Below are positions 11,070-23,439 of a stretch of DNA of 64,000 bases, one piece after another. Position 1 is the stretch's first letter; every line of letters begins with the position of its first letter. The stretch is taken from positions 39,499,470 to 39,563,469 of the forward strand of contig OX393578.1 in NCBI GenBank assembly GCA_947652605.1. Direction: 5' to 3'. Source of the stretch: Elmis aenea. Its lineage: Eukaryota > Arthropoda > Insecta > Coleoptera > Elmidae. The notes under the pieces were generated by a model that had not been told where the DNA came from, made no database searches, and was given only the letters and a program-made list of their open reading frames with translations. The translations under genes were made by a program, and so were the position numbers.

Positions 11070-12759
11070 TGCACGACTTACAATCAGAAAACTCCGGCAA
11101 ATAGAGATACAAAAATGGTTCATTTAGCGAAGAACTGTGGTTTTACGAACTTAGTAAAAATATAAACTAAAAATATACGAATTGTGCCCAGCTTCAATTT
11201 ATTATTGTACAGCTTTCTCATTTATAACATTAAAAATGTGGTATTTTAAGATTAGGAAAGGACTTTAGTACATGGCGTTGTTAAAGTCGAATCGGGTGGT
11301 TCACTTTGTTCTGGGGAATAGTTGATTATTAATAAAGTTACTCAAATAAATAAAAGGAATCTTAAAAAAAAAAAGCGAGAATCAATACCTAAAACTGTTT
11401 TTAAGATACAGCTTAAAAACAAAACCTCGATGTTGTTAAACAAGCTCTTATTACATTCAAAGTTTAAAATGGAAGTTTTTCAGGTTCTTTTTAGAATACT
11501 TCAGTCCTATACAGAACACACATTTTTTCACATTAGAACGTACATTCTGTATATTGTTTTAACTATGACCCGATAGTCAACTTTTTTTATGAAATTACAT
11601 AGCATACTTTGTTCCCTAAAATTTGGAAGTACATTTTATTTTGAATACGACTGAAAAAACTATCCGTAACAAAACAATTTGAGAAAATTAATTTAAAAAT
11701 TACAGAAAACTGTGTATTTAATATAACAAAACACGACTCTTCTGTAAGAACAAGTTTATAATTTGTATCATCATTGTTCTACGACTAAAAGAATTGTAAA
11801 AATTGAATTTATGTAAACACCGATAATTAAAAAACGTTTATAATTATAATAACAGCTTTTCATCGCATAATAGTGAAACTACTTACAGAAGCGATCGTCT
11901 TTTGTTAATTCCTTTACAGATATCGACAAATACCGCGCAAAGAACTTTTTTATGGCTATATTTACTTACAATTTCCTAATATTCTAGATTATATTTATGG
12001 ATTGTAAATTTAAAAAACATGATTAATTTACCTTTTCTTTAATTCAACGTATTTTAAGGAGTGAAATTTTACAGTTTTTCATCTAAATAGAATTAAATGA
12101 TTTTACAAATCCGACATTATGCAACCTTCTACACTTGATTATTAGTTATTAAATAATTTCGCCATCCAAAATGTATTTTATGTTTCCAGTACACACCCGA
12201 TTAATCTCTTGTAACTAAAAAATTTCCTGTAAGATTTCAAGAAATGTAAGACGATATAAATCATCAAAACAAATAGGTAATATAAAATTGCTTTATAAAC
12301 CAAAAAATGTTTTTACGCGATCTTAAAGATTTTTGCCTCAAAAATGTCAACCATTTGTTAAAAAATAACGTATCGTTTAAAATAATGATTTATGTATGAC
12401 AAATGCAGACCTTTTTTCGGGTCTTTTTATACCGTTGAGGCTTTTATCGTTACAGTTTTTATAAATGTGGCTATACCTTAAAACGACATGAAAAATATTT
12501 TACATGTATTTCAGACTGATGGTTTAATATTACATTCGTTATGAGACTTTACTTTGACACCCCCTGAGACTAGAACTGTATGTTCCACCAACTTGTTTCA
12601 ACTTATGTTGGCATAATATTTTGTTTGATTTAGTATGAAATTGTGGTGGCAAAAAAAATTTGCATATTTGTTATTCAGGTTAGGCAACAGATCAGTTAAA
12701 TTAAATATTAATTGATGATATCGCCTCTTCAGATTTAATTTGAATGTCGTAATTAAACG
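11070..12759. other. Intergenic sequence with one repeat scrap
   Basis: ATAGTCAACTTTTTTTATGAAATTACAT-like sequence at about 11571-11600 matches about 55560-55590 near the partial MITE there, so it is probably a fragment of that family. Nothing else was recognised. Confidence 0.5.
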
Positions 12760-12866
12760 ACTTTACGGTTATCTGATATTTAAAATGTTTTTGATAAAAC
12801 ATGTACTATCATCGTAAATAAATTATTTTATCGAAAACATTTTCAATATCAGATAACCGTAAAAGT
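12760..12866. repeat. Hairpin (foldback) repeat next to the mariner
   Basis: Two arms of about 41 bp (start ACTTTACGGTTATCTGATAT) are inverted copies with only a few differences, around a spacer of about 25 bp. It would fold into a long hairpin. Its right end lies two bases from the mariner's TA, so the mariner may have inserted at its edge. No clear target duplication of its own was seen. Confidence 0.8.
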
Positions 12867-12868
12867 TA

Positions 12869-13619
12869 TACGAGGCTTGTTCAATTTAAACCCATCTTTG
12901 GTCAGGTTAGCCTTGAAAACAATTGTAATCACTCAACTGACGTTTTGCAATGTTAGTAGTGTTTGTAAACGTCACACTAATCAGTGTTTATCGTTTATAT
13001 TTGACAGCGATTTTAAGTATTGTGACTTTGAAATGGCGTTTGTTGTTAACAATCCGTCCAAATGTGATCAGCGTGCGGTCATTCAATTTTTGTGTGCTGA
13101 AGCCATGTTGACATTTTTTTTTTACCATGAAGTACCCTTGCTGATAGAGTTTACAGAACCCAGAGTGCATATCAACACAAACCTGTATAATGAAACTGAA
13201 CAAGCTCCATCAAGCTATAAGACGAAAACGTCCAGGGAAGCTCTCACGTGGTGTCATTCTGCTTCACGACAATGCTCGGCCTCATGTTGCCAAAGTAGTG
13301 AAAAAAAATCTACAACGAAAGACATGGAGGATATTAGAGCATCCACCCTATAGTCCCGATTTATCGCCTTGCGATTTTCACATCTTTGGGCCACTGAAAA
13401 AGGCGTTAAAAGGTAACCGTTTTCAGTCGGACGAAGAAGTACAAAACGCCGTGAAAGAATTCTTCGAGCAGCAGCCACAAGAATTATTTAGGCAGGGTAT
13501 ACATCGGTTGGTGAAACAATGGGAAATGTGCCTTAATTGTAGTGGTAGTTATTTGTAAATATATTTGTCAATGAATTTTTTCTGGACCAAAGATGGGTTT
13601 CAATTGAACAAGCCTCGTA
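12869..13619 (+). mobile_element. Internally deleted mariner transposon
   Basis: Near-perfect terminal inverted repeats of about 33 bp begin CGAGGCTTGTTCAATT at 12871 and end with the complement at 13617, flanked on both sides by TA (12869-12870 and 13618-13619), the mariner target duplication. The length of about 750 bp compares with about 1.3 kb for an intact mariner, so roughly half is missing. It abuts a separate hairpin repeat at 12760-12866. Confidence 0.92.
13033..13558 (+). pseudogene. Mariner transposase remnant (D,D34D), central region deleted
   Basis: The N-terminal start (MAFVVNNPSKCDQRAVIQFL, ATG at 13033) is followed after about 25 codons by sequence matching the later catalytic core (LLIEFTEP...INTNLYNET), so the middle, including the first catalytic Asp and most of the DNA-binding domain, is deleted. 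A one-base frameshift near 13194 moves reading into the frame that contains LLHDNARPH and HPPYSPDLSPCDFH. The two Asp residues (D27 and D62 from the ATG at 13190) are separated by exactly 34 residues, the mariner spacing. The C-terminus ends at 13558. With one catalytic Asp gone, the protein cannot be active, but the terminal repeats could still be used by another mariner transposase. Confidence 0.9.
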
Positions 13620-13859
13620 TTTTAAAAATTGAATTTTTAGTAACAATTAAGTAGCTTATAGCTTTCAAAATCAAAAAGAATTTTCCGTTTAATTAATTTA
13701 AACTGTACCAAGTGCTTTCCGGACCGTTACAACATTGAACATCGGAACGGTAGGATAACACAAGGTCATTTTATTCTACCAGTAAAACTGCACAATGTAT
13801 CTTTAGAAAACGACACCTTGCATGGGATATGATACTGGTTAAGAAACAGTAACTAATAA

Positions 13860-13931
13860 TGGCGCCGCTGAGATTCGAACTAGGGTACGCATCCGCGCGA
13901 TACGAACGTTCTACCACTAAGCTACGACCAC
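13860..13931 (-). pseudogene. tRNA-like sequence (tRNA pseudogene or SINE head)
   Basis: On the minus strand there is an A-box-like TAGCTTAGTGG and a B-box-like AGTTCGAATCTC at tRNA spacing. The 72-nt segment can be laid out as a tRNA with a good anticodon stem (CGTAT/ATGCG). However, the acceptor and T stems pair poorly and the anticodon loop (CGCGCGG) lacks U33. It is therefore a decayed tRNA or a tRNA-derived SINE promoter, not a working tRNA. Confidence 0.55.
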
Positions 13932-15401
13932 TATACTAATTTTACTGCAACTACATCAACAGCATATTAGCCGCCATGCGGGTTGCAGTCTTTGCAATGT
14001 CACCAGCTGACGTATTTAATCTCGCTGCATTTACAAAGTTGTAACAATACGTTTATTCGTCGACTGAACCATACGATACCATATAATTACACAGGCTGGG
14101 CTTAAATGTTCCAGTCTGTATCAGTTATTAAGAGCATTGTTCTCCCTACGGTCAATAGATTTGCATTGCAGCGACTGGAACAATGCATTTCATCAATTTA
14201 ATTACGCGCAGAGTTATATTTCTCCTTGAACAACACCCTTATTTAAAAAAAAGAGATAAGATGACGGATAGTACACATACAATATGTGAATGACAGCTTT
14301 TTATTCAGTGAACCATGTTTTATGAATTGATAAAATAAGTAGCTGCAGTGATATGACACTAATAAAAACTTTACAATAAATTAATAAGCCTATTAAAATA
14401 GTTTTTATAAACAAGTTTTAATTCCCTTATTCAATAGTCTTAGTAGCTTGAATGATCGCTTTAAAATGTATAAAGGAAAAATGTAGTTCTTTGACGTTTT
14501 AAAGCATAAACTGGGAGTCAGAAGGTTGCTTTGCGAGTATGACTAATGTATGAACAATGCACTAACGGAAAGAACGAGCAAAAGGTCCTTTTGAAAATAA
14601 AGTTCAAATAGTTCTGATACACGGCAACCGCCCTGTGGGTAGAGAAATAAAGAATACCGATGGTCGACGCATTGCATTTCTTTCACAGCCTTTACAAGAA
14701 CATCAAAAGAAATGTTACGTTTAATTGGAAATAAGCTAGTATTTTTCTGAAATTGCATTTGCTTGTACAACAATGACTAATTTATTAATTACAAGTCGTA
14801 ATTACAACAAGAACAATAAAACTAGCTATACATGTGCGTAAATAAAAATATCTTTACAGCATTTTAAGGTTACAATTTGCACAAAAATTATTATTTATCA
14901 AGACATTTTGTATAGGATTTTTAAATTAAAAATGAGATAGTTGGTATCACCATGCATTTTACAAATCATTAAAATAACGTAAGCTCACGCACACAAAAAC
15001 AAATGATATTTGGATTGGTCCTAACGTTTAGCAATAAAATAAAGTTAATTGTGCCTTATACAGCACTCCATAGCAACGACCGGGGTATGCTAAACGTAAA
15101 ACAAATAACACAACTAGCGCAGCAACCAAACTAATCTCTAGCAAACAATTTACAAATTTGTCTTCAAACTTTTTTTAATTACATTATAAAAACTATAAAA
15201 ACTATGTACAGAACCAGTTCATTGTTGACATTCATGGTTATTAATGTTAACGGATGCACCTTTAAGTATATTTAATTAAAAAGAGGACTGTGTGGGGTGT
15301 AGCAGTTGTTTTTAATAAAAATTCGTATTTTTTTAAGTATTTTTGGACCAAGAATTAAGAGCTAAGGTTAAAATGCACATGTTAAATAATTAGGTGACCG
15401 T
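13932..15401. other. Intergenic sequence, nothing recognised
   Basis: A short inverted motif (TGTTCCAGTC at 14109 and GACTGGAACA at 14174) is present without clear element ends. No gene, RNA or defined repeat was seen. Confidence 0.5.
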
Positions 15402-15405
15402 TTAA

Positions 15406-15631
15406 CCCACAAATTTTATGTAAGATTTGTGCTGTATGTCCATTTAAATATTTCACATGGATCATGTTGTATAGCTCTATGGGCTTATTTTATACGTATA
15501 TGGTAGTGTCAGGATACATGTATTGCAAAGCATCTAGCAAGTGCAACATATGTGTATTCCATATGATACACAGCGTAAGAGAAACCATTTTAGTGTGTGC
15601 ATCACATGTGATGCACAGGACAGGCAAAGGG
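15406..15631. mobile_element. Possible piggyBac-like MITE
   Basis: TTAA flanks both ends (15402-15405, 15632-15635). The ends start CCCACAAA and CCCTTTGCC (inverted), so only the first three bases match well. Internal ATGTG/CACAT palindromes such as GCATCACATGTGATGC resemble those of the 10.7-kb element. The evidence is suggestive only. Confidence 0.4.
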
Positions 15632-15966
15632 TTAAATTATGCAACTTAAAAGTGATATTGAAATTGTATTTGCCAATTACAATAAATTGTTAAAAACATT
15701 CAAAACCTGTTTTGTAAAATTTTCCCTATTTATATACCGCGTCTTTTGTTTTTGCGCACCGTTACGTAACTTTGTTCTTTTAAGTAAAACAATCTGTATA
15801 TTTTGTAATTTTTAGGTGCAAATATAAACTGTCCTTAAAAAACGTATGAGGTTATTGCATTATGTAACTTTTTTTAAAAACATTAACATAATTTAAAAAA
15901 ATATAATATTTCATTACTTAGCAAGGTCGTATTTACTTGAAATTGGTCAATAGCCCAAGAGACAGA

Positions 15967-16053
15967 TATCAGATTTTCGCACTATTACGGTAACTGTGAT
16001 ACTCCGTAAAACATTCGAATTTGGTCCACCCTGTACAGTGTACACTGTACAGG
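15967..16053. repeat. Terminal fragment of a CCACCCTGTA-ending repeat, copy B, with palindrome
   Basis: It is similar to 2925-2993 up to GGTCCACCCTGTA. The last bases run into a perfect 24-bp palindrome at 16030-16053 centred on CAGTGTACACTG. CAGTG/CACTG are common hAT termini, so the palindrome might be an excision footprint, or it may be chance. Confidence 0.55.
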
Positions 16054-18166
16054 CACAAACACAATATTTTAAACAATTAGTAGGCTTTGCAAATATCTAG
16101 AAAATTTGTACCACCAGTTTTTGAGAAAAACAAATGAAAATTTTGTTTTTCAATGAAATTTGGTAATTTCAAATTTTACAGAAAATCTAATCGTGAAGTA
16201 GGTATCTAATATAGAACCCCACAAGTTAAAAGTTAAAAAAATATCTACCACTGTTTTCCTATCATTTTGGGTTACTGTCAAGCGGATGCTATTGTTTGTT
16301 TTTTAAATTAATTATTATTATTTTATACCAACAGCATCAATTTCAACCATAGTTTTATATTAACACAGATATCCATTTTAACATCGTTAATTTATTATTA
16401 AGGGCACAGAAAGGCGCAGATATAAGAATTTCTTGAGTATTTCAGTTTTTAATTTATTCTGCATACTTTTTCAACATTAAGTGTTCGGTACTATGTATGC
16501 TAAGCATCTTCCATTATTAATCTATGTTGTCTTATTTCAAACGCAGTCTGATGGTAAATTGCGCAAATTATTAGAAATTCTTAAAGAATGGGATAAATGA
16601 TTTTGCAAATGTGTTTAATGTTTCGTAATGCGTATTCAAATTAAATGTAAAACTTGTAAAGCAATTTAACAGATCTTGGAGTCATTACTAGATCTTTTCA
16701 GGCAGGCACTTACGATACAGCGCAGATAACGTGATAAAAGTTGCTGAAAGTTATTAACTTCTGCTTGTTTGTAAATGCAATCACTTTAGTGCCATTATCA
16801 TTATGAATATTCTAGCATGTCACAACTTTAAAGTCACGAAGATGTAACATAAATAACCATGTATATTTAATTTAATAAACACGGCTAAAACTTTTTGAAG
16901 TTAATTTAAGTATGTTCCCAAAACAAATTAATGATGCTGTTATCGTTACACAAAATATACATGGGGTTCCAAAGGAATCTGGAAACTCATCTAAACGTTT
17001 TGTAACAGCGTTAAGAAAAAAGCTTGCTAACAATGAATGTCTAAAATTTTCGTGTTTGTTAAGATTTGGATGGTTGATGAACATCAATTGATTGCCATTG
17101 GTAATTAAGTGAAATTAGCGGCTTTAATTTATTAGAAAATTCTCTAGGATGGATGGAAAGTCCAAAAATTGACAAAGTTTAATATATTCGCGATTAAATC
17201 ACTACTATAAATCCTTTACAGCACTTCAATATCGATATACTAGTATACCTTTTATCATACACGTAAACTGCAAGTAAGTAAGTTCAAAGTCAACTAGAAG
17301 TAAGTTTACGTTTACGATTTGCAAACTCTTACTTCAACGATGCCCTTTTGTGAACCAATAGTCTAACAAAAGGCCGCAACAAGACACTAAATTACTCAAT
17401 GTTCTGTACTTCCGATTGCCGTAAATAACCTGTCACTAGCACAAACACAACCTTCTGTATATGATTTATAAAACGAAATATTTAAAATATGAAATATAAA
17501 TGTTCTTTAAAAAATATTCCAAGAAAAAATAGCAAAGGAGCTATGATTGTTGAAGACTTTCAAAAAATTTTTAGAATCGATACAAGCTAATCGAGGTAAA
17601 TTCGGGGTGAATATTCGCGTTAACTGCTAATGGAAGTAGGACAATAAGAAAGAAATGGAGGTAGATACTTTCCACTTGAAAGATTACCTGAATTATTTTA
17701 AAAGGAGCAGGTTATGCTACTTATAAATAATTGAAAATTTTTGCAAATGACACCAGTTAAATCAGCGCCAAGTAGCAACTGGGGTATTTGCAACCGACTT
17801 TTTTGCGAAAACCTCTCGCTTTTCCATACTTAAATTTAAATGCAATTTGGTTCAACAACTAATATTTACTTAACAAACTTTTTTTCACCTGTTTTTAAGC
17901 GCCGCTTATTGTGATCACATTAGAAATTAATGGCGATTCTATTAAGCGGAAATTTACTTCGGGGGTCTGACGTATATTTGTAAAATTTTCCAAATAAAAA
18001 CATGACCTTAACAGCCGTATATGACTGACATCTGTATCTGATTAACAAGTACACATTTTACTCTAACCTGGGGGAAGGGGGTGTTTTATGTCAAATTGGC
18101 TTGGCGGTGAAAGTTTTAGTTCAAACATCTTCAAAAAATACTGTATATTGTTGTTTCTTTAAAGGT
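16054..18166. other. AT-rich intergenic sequence, nothing recognised
   Basis: No coding frame with recognisable domains and no inverted repeat with a duplication were found. The minus-strand frame at 16872-17087 is short and unrecognised. Confidence 0.5.
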
Positions 18167-18250
18167 ATTATCATCATTGGCGTAGTTAGCCTCCAGGTTT
18201 AGGGGGGGCCACAGCCCCAAGTGACTAGCATTTACCTTTTATACTACAGC

Positions 18251-18514
18251 CAGTGGCGAAGGCAGAGGGGGGGATCAGAACTTCCCCCCCATAGGTTCGA
18301 GTCGATATATGGCCGGAACACTGTAAATCTTGTGTTAAGGAAAAAGGTCCTCGGCTCTTTTTGTCGTTTATTAACCCCATCCCATGATAAAACCATTAAA
18401 TATCCTGCTGCTAAAAAAAATACAAAAAGAGTAGTGTGACCTAAAAAAAAGGTCCTCGGCTCTTTTTGAGTTTATTAACCCCCCCCCCATGGAAGCATCT
18501 TGCCTACGCCACTG
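18251..18514. mobile_element. Short hAT-like miniature element (CAGTGGCG ends)
   Basis: The left end CAGTGGCGAAGGCA and right end TGCCTACGCCACTG form an imperfect terminal inverted repeat. The flanks ACTACAGC and ATACAGC resemble a decayed 8-bp target duplication with a one-base indel. Inside, a segment of about 40 bp containing GGTCCTCGGCTCTTTTTG occurs twice in direct orientation (about 18341 and 18443), with long C runs. It is non-coding. Confidence 0.62.
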
Positions 18515-18820
18515 ATACAGCGACGTAGTTTTATGCAATGAAACTTAAAATGAATATAAGTATAAAATTTAATAAAAAGTCAAACGTTAAACCACAGTAC
18601 CTATAGAGGTTAAACAAAAAAAAATAATTGTACGGAAATCAAAACGGCGGTAAATTATTAGTACAAACAATTAAAAAACCGCTTAAAAATCATATGGTTA
18701 AAGAGTGACAAAAAATATATTCAATAACTAGTAAGGATGTTGGATGCCCAATAAATATCTAGTTGTATCCTAGTTTAATATTTATTTTTTGTTATCTTAT
18801 ATAGCTACTATTTTTTAGTT

Positions 18821-20437
18821 TTAATGATGTCTCTCCTAAGGATTATATTAACCCAAAAAAAGCTCCTGGCTTTGAACTGATAACAGGAGAAGTGTTAAAG
18901 CAGCTCCCAAGAAAAGCACTAGTCAAGCTTACCAACCTTATTAATGCTGCATTTAGACTAAAATACGTGCCTAAACTGTGGAAAGTGGCGGAGATAGTCA
19001 TGATACCAAAACCAGGTAAATCCCCACACGAAGCCACATCCTATAGACCAATTTCACTGTTACCTATCATGTCTAAACTTTTCGAGAAACTGCTTCTCAA
19101 GAGAATGCAACCCATCATTGAAAGAAAAAGTTTGATCCCAAATCACCAATTTGGATTCAGACATAAACACTCCACAGTTGACCAAGTCCATAGGATAACT
19201 AATATTATTGAAAGAGCATTAGAAGAGAAAAATGTTTGTTCCGCAGTATTTCTGGATGTGGCGCAAGCATTTGATAAGGTCTGGCATGAAGGACTGCATT
19301 ATAAATTAAAACATATCCTTCCCAAACAATACACAGAAATTCTGATGTCTTATTTATCAGAGAGATATTTTGGGATCAAGCAGGAAGATGCCTACTCTAA
19401 TCTCAAAGAAATTAAAGCCGGAGTGCCACAGGGTAGTGTCTTGGGTCCAGTCCTTTACCTACTGTTTACCTGTGATCTTCCAGTACCAGAAAACAACACA
19501 ATAGCTACTTTTGCTGACGATACTGCCATCCTAGCTGTCGGCAAAAGCAACAAAGAAACAGCAAACAAGCTGCAAACAGCCATCAATCAATTTCAAAGCT
19601 GGACAAAAAGGTGGAGGATAAAACTCAACGAAACCAAGTCAGTCCATATTGATTTCACCAACAAACGAATAGACAACGCTCCGGTAACCATAAATGGTCA
19701 GATAATACCATATGCCAACACAGCCAAATATCTCGGCTTAACACTTGACGCTAAACTTCGGTGGAAAGCTCATGTCAGAAAAAAAAGAGAGGAGTTGGGT
19801 ATTAGATATCGAAAAATGTACTGGCTCTTAGGAAGAAACTCCGCTCTGTCAGTACATAACAAGCTTCTACTATACAAGCAGATACTAAAACCAGTGTGGA
19901 CATCCGGTATACAGCTCTGGGGTTGTACCAAAAAAAGCAACATTAAAGTAATACAAACTTTTCAAAATAAAGTACTAAGGATAAGGAACATCGTAGATGC
20001 ACCCTGGTACATTAGAAACGATGATCTTCATAGAGACCTTGGAGTAGAGTTTGTGGACAGTGAAACTCAAAAGTTTTCGAGAAGCCACGAAGAAAGACTA
20101 CTGCAGCACGTGAATATCGAGGCTATCCAGCTTCTCGATAACACAAATATAGTCAGGAGACTCAAAAGGAAAAAACCCTTTGAGCTGTTATAATGTGACA
20201 ATATTAGTGCTTTAAAAAAAGTGTTAAAAAGTGTTTTAAAATAAGCAGAGTCAGTGTTTGTGTTAGTGCACAAGATAAGAGTGCCAAATGCTAGAACAGA
20301 TAAGAGACGCCAATGGGTGACTTACATCTTAACTTTTTATAGTATATTAGGAATAGAACTAAGTTACTTATTAGTCTAAGACTAGATCGTAACATTATTT
20401 AAACTTACAAAAAAAATCAAAAAAATAAAAAAACAAA
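18821..20437 (+). mobile_element. 5'-truncated jockey LINE, diverged relative of the 57.8-kb element
   Basis: The reverse transcriptase part of a jockey ORF2, its 3' UTR and an A-rich tail are present. The probable target duplication is TTTTTAGTT at 18812-18820 and 20438-20446 (9 bp, possibly longer with T-run slippage). The 5' end lies within the linker before the reverse transcriptase, typical of incomplete target-primed reverse transcription. It lies inside the hAT-like element at 18175-20828 and is therefore younger than it. Confidence 0.85.
18823..20193 (+). pseudogene. Partial jockey ORF2: reverse transcriptase domain only
   Basis: The open frame matches ORF2 of the 57.8-kb element from its VTPKE region (about residue 429) to the C-terminus, both ending RRLKRxKPFEL. 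About seven codons present there are absent here near 18841. Reverse transcriptase motifs are intact: YRPISLLP, FLDVAQAFD with the catalytic Asp, AGVPQGSVLGP, and ATFADD with the Asp pair. The endonuclease and ORF1 are missing through 5' truncation, and no proper start ATG exists (the first long reading from a near-cognate codon is GTG at 18892). Two extra residues precede APWY compared with the other copy. The frame is still open, but the copy cannot be autonomous; it is a dead-on-arrival LINE fragment. Confidence 0.9.
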
Positions 20438-21607
20438 TTTTTAGTTAGGCACTGATTACATTTTAATTGCAAGAAAAAGCAGATTATTATAATTTTGAAA
20501 TAAAAGGTCAAAAGGCGTTCTATAAGTAAAGAAAATAGAAAATTAAAAACATAATGCTTAACTAGATACTTTGCTTACGTAATAACAATCAAAACACAGT
20601 TTGAATTTGGACTTAATTATATGTAAGTTAAAATTTATCTTCCGGTTTCCTCTGGAAACAAATTCAGCAAGAATTTCTTCACTATTCAATTTTTTTAGTT
20701 TCCCTTTTAATGTTGATAATTAACAAATTATCGAATCTCTCTTGTCATTCAGCTAAGCCAGGGGGGTTAATGGTAGGCTCAGGGGGGGGGCTTAGCCCCC
20801 CCTAGCTCGCCCTATAACTACGCCAACGATTTTCATATAATTTTCAATACTATAACTCGACAAGCGCACTATTTCATAATCCAACCTAACCCGAACCAAC
20901 AGTAAATTGTTTTATTGCCTAATGGTAGTCGGTCTACTACCTGAACAAGGAAAGGTGTTGGAGATATTTCATTTTTAGTCCAAAAAATGTTTGGAATTTA
21001 ATTCTTCTATACGAAAACATTATTCTTATAAACAAATTCAAAAATTGATTCTATAAAACGGCTGATTTTAATAACAAGTGATCACACGAAACGGCGCTTG
21101 TTCAAAGTACAATTAAAAGGTGTATATTTCACCATTAAGAACATGGGGATCTCGCACAGTGTGCAAATTATGACCAGTTACGGATCCTGAAAAAAATTAA
21201 CAACAATAAAAATTTTAAACTTTCCTAATATCAATAGTAGTTATAATTTGGTATTTTTGGGTTAAGTAAGGGCCTTAATAGCATGGTGTAATTAAAGTTG
21301 ACCCTGCCTGCTTGGTTTTTGAGATGCGATAATCAACTTTTTTTTCCTTATACTTAGACGTTGTGTTGGATTTTTGTGTTATCAGTTGACTTTTTTTTTA
21401 AATTATGAATACAATGATTTTGTGCAATAAGATTTATTGTATCATAGATAATGATCAAGTTATGTTATTAATTTGAGTCCTATGTTTTACCGCCAATTGT
21501 TAAAATACTCATGGGTAGCTAGTGTGTAATCAATAAGTTTTCTTCCAATTTTTGTAGTATAATGTTATTAATGTGAATCGGTGATTTTTCTACTTTAACT
21601 GATTATT

Positions 21608-21828
21608 AGATATCTACTATTAGTTTTTGCCAAAAAGAAAATATAAAGGTTCCATAGTCAGTAATTGAATAATTTTTTTGAAAAAACAAATTTCTCAATT
21701 GTTATAAGGAAACTTTATAAGATATCTACTATTAGTTTTTTCCAAAAAGAAAATATAAAGGTTCCATAGTCAGTAATTAAATAATTTTTTTGAAAAAACA
21801 AATTTCTCAATTGTTATAAGGAAACTTT
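21608..21828. repeat. Recent 112-bp tandem duplication
   Basis: Two nearly identical units, 21608-21719 and 21720-21828, start AGATATCTACTATTAG and differ at only two or three positions. The second unit ends slightly early. No gene or element is associated with it. Confidence 0.93.
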
Positions 21829-23431
21829 CAAAGTAAAACAATGTCACTCTTGGTTTCGTCTTACTCTTACCGTATGTCGGTCTGTTTGTTTCATATGAGC
21901 ACTCGTGGTTGAATTACCTGTAATAAAAAACAACAAATTAATATGTCTTTTCAATAAAATAATTTAGTTGTAGATCTCAAAGAAATCCGAAAAATCCTTT
22001 ATTTAGTTTTAAAAATAGCTTAAGCTGGGACTAGACAGCCAAATAAAATTACAATTTGTGGTTTTGTCTGGTATATGGAATTGAATCTCAAGGTATTATA
22101 TTTATTACATATAACAATAGCTTATTTCAGTTGTTGCAACCGACAATTCTTCTGTCGTTAACTAGAAATAAAATTTATTTTGTCGTAATTCTTTTACCAA
22201 TACTCACGGTTTGCTGATCTGTCGAGTACAGGCCAACTCAACGGTAAAATTTTACCAAGCTTAACAATTTTCTTTCAGAAAAAAGTAAGTTTAATTCTGT
22301 AGCGAAAATTTTTCTTGTCTTGTTTCAGTAATTCCTCACATAATTCCTTTTGACGTAAAAATCTGTTATTTTGAAAGCTAAATTGTTCTCGCTTTAACAT
22401 TATCGGTGAAAATTTGAACACTTCTAGTTAGAAGTTTTCTGTTTCGGCATTACTAGGGCATAAATTTAAGATAATTAACACAATAGAGGTGTAAGTTCGT
22501 AATTAAGTAATTCCTTCAACCACTAAATTAACGTCGCGAAGAGGAATTTATGATAGAACACTAATTTGCGATTACGTCCGGTATTTCAGCTTAAGAAACT
22601 TGATGCTTATCCTGTAAATGGAGCTTTTAGTCAAAGTTAAGATTTCTAATCATCCTAAAAAGAGCGATAATATTTTTAAGCTCACATTTTGGACGAATTT
22701 TTTTTTAGGTTTTTTGACCACGAGAGAAAAATAATGTTACGTGACTGATTACGGTGCAGCTAAATTACTTATTCTACAACGAACTTAGCTGACGGGCGAT
22801 ATGGAGAAACTGTGTAATGGTAATTGCCATTTGATTTTACTTGGTAATTTTTAATTCGATTAAATATGTTAACAGAATTTTTATAAAGTACTGTTTAAAA
22901 TTTAGATTATTTAGTTACCTACAATCTAAAATTTAAAAATCTAATGAAGTTCTAAAGAAGATGTCTAATTATGTTGTCATTTTTTAAAGTACGATAAACA
23001 GTGGACTACAAATACTTTGAAGAACGCTTGTAATTAAATCGAATTTGCAAACACAAACTGAGCATACATTTCGACCTGAAAGTTTCCTGGTTGATACAGT
23101 ACGCAAAAAATCCAAAGTGCGTTGTAGTCACCTGAATGGTCCACAACGTGTTCTATGAGCAAAAACATAATCCAAATGTTTGGTCGTTTAAAGCCGCTGA
23201 TAAAGTGCTGTCCTTCTTTTTATGTGTCGCTCGATGAATTATTTCGATGTTTGGGAGTAACTATGTCGATGTTTTAATGGAAGGTGACTTTCCTTCCTAA
23301 CAATAATCCCTTTCGTCCTCTTTAGGTTTGGTAATCACGCTCCTCAGTAAAATAAAGATCATTTTAGAAACAAAATAATGACGAATATAATGGTTCTACT
23401 GTATTGTGATCTTTGTTATTATTACAGATAG
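21829..23431. other. AT-rich intergenic sequence, nothing recognised
   Basis: There are no long frames and no defined repeats. 20837-21607, on the other side of the tandem duplication, is likewise featureless. Confidence 0.5.
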
Positions 23432-23439
23432 ACCATAGG

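Larger units (their letters stand above)
18175..20828. mobile_element. hAT-like element containing two nested insertions
   Basis: The ends form an inverted repeat: CATTGGCGTAGTTA at 18175 and its imperfect complement (AACTACGCCAACG) ending at 20828. They are flanked by 8-bp direct repeats with one mismatch, ATTATCAT (18167-18174) and ATTTTCAT (20829-20836). An 8-bp duplication is the hAT signature. Removing the nested elements at 18251-18514 and 18821-20437 leaves under 1 kb of AT-rich and C/G-run sequence with no transposase, so this was a non-autonomous element that later served as a landing site. Confidence 0.72.

Noticed and set aside
12877..13353. 158-codon frame at the left of the mariner as an intact gene
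   Set aside because: It begins inside the terminal repeat, includes only the transposase N-terminus, then reads past a deletion and out of frame.
13860..13931. Functional tRNA gene on the minus strand
   Set aside because: Acceptor and T stems pair poorly and the anticodon loop lacks U33.
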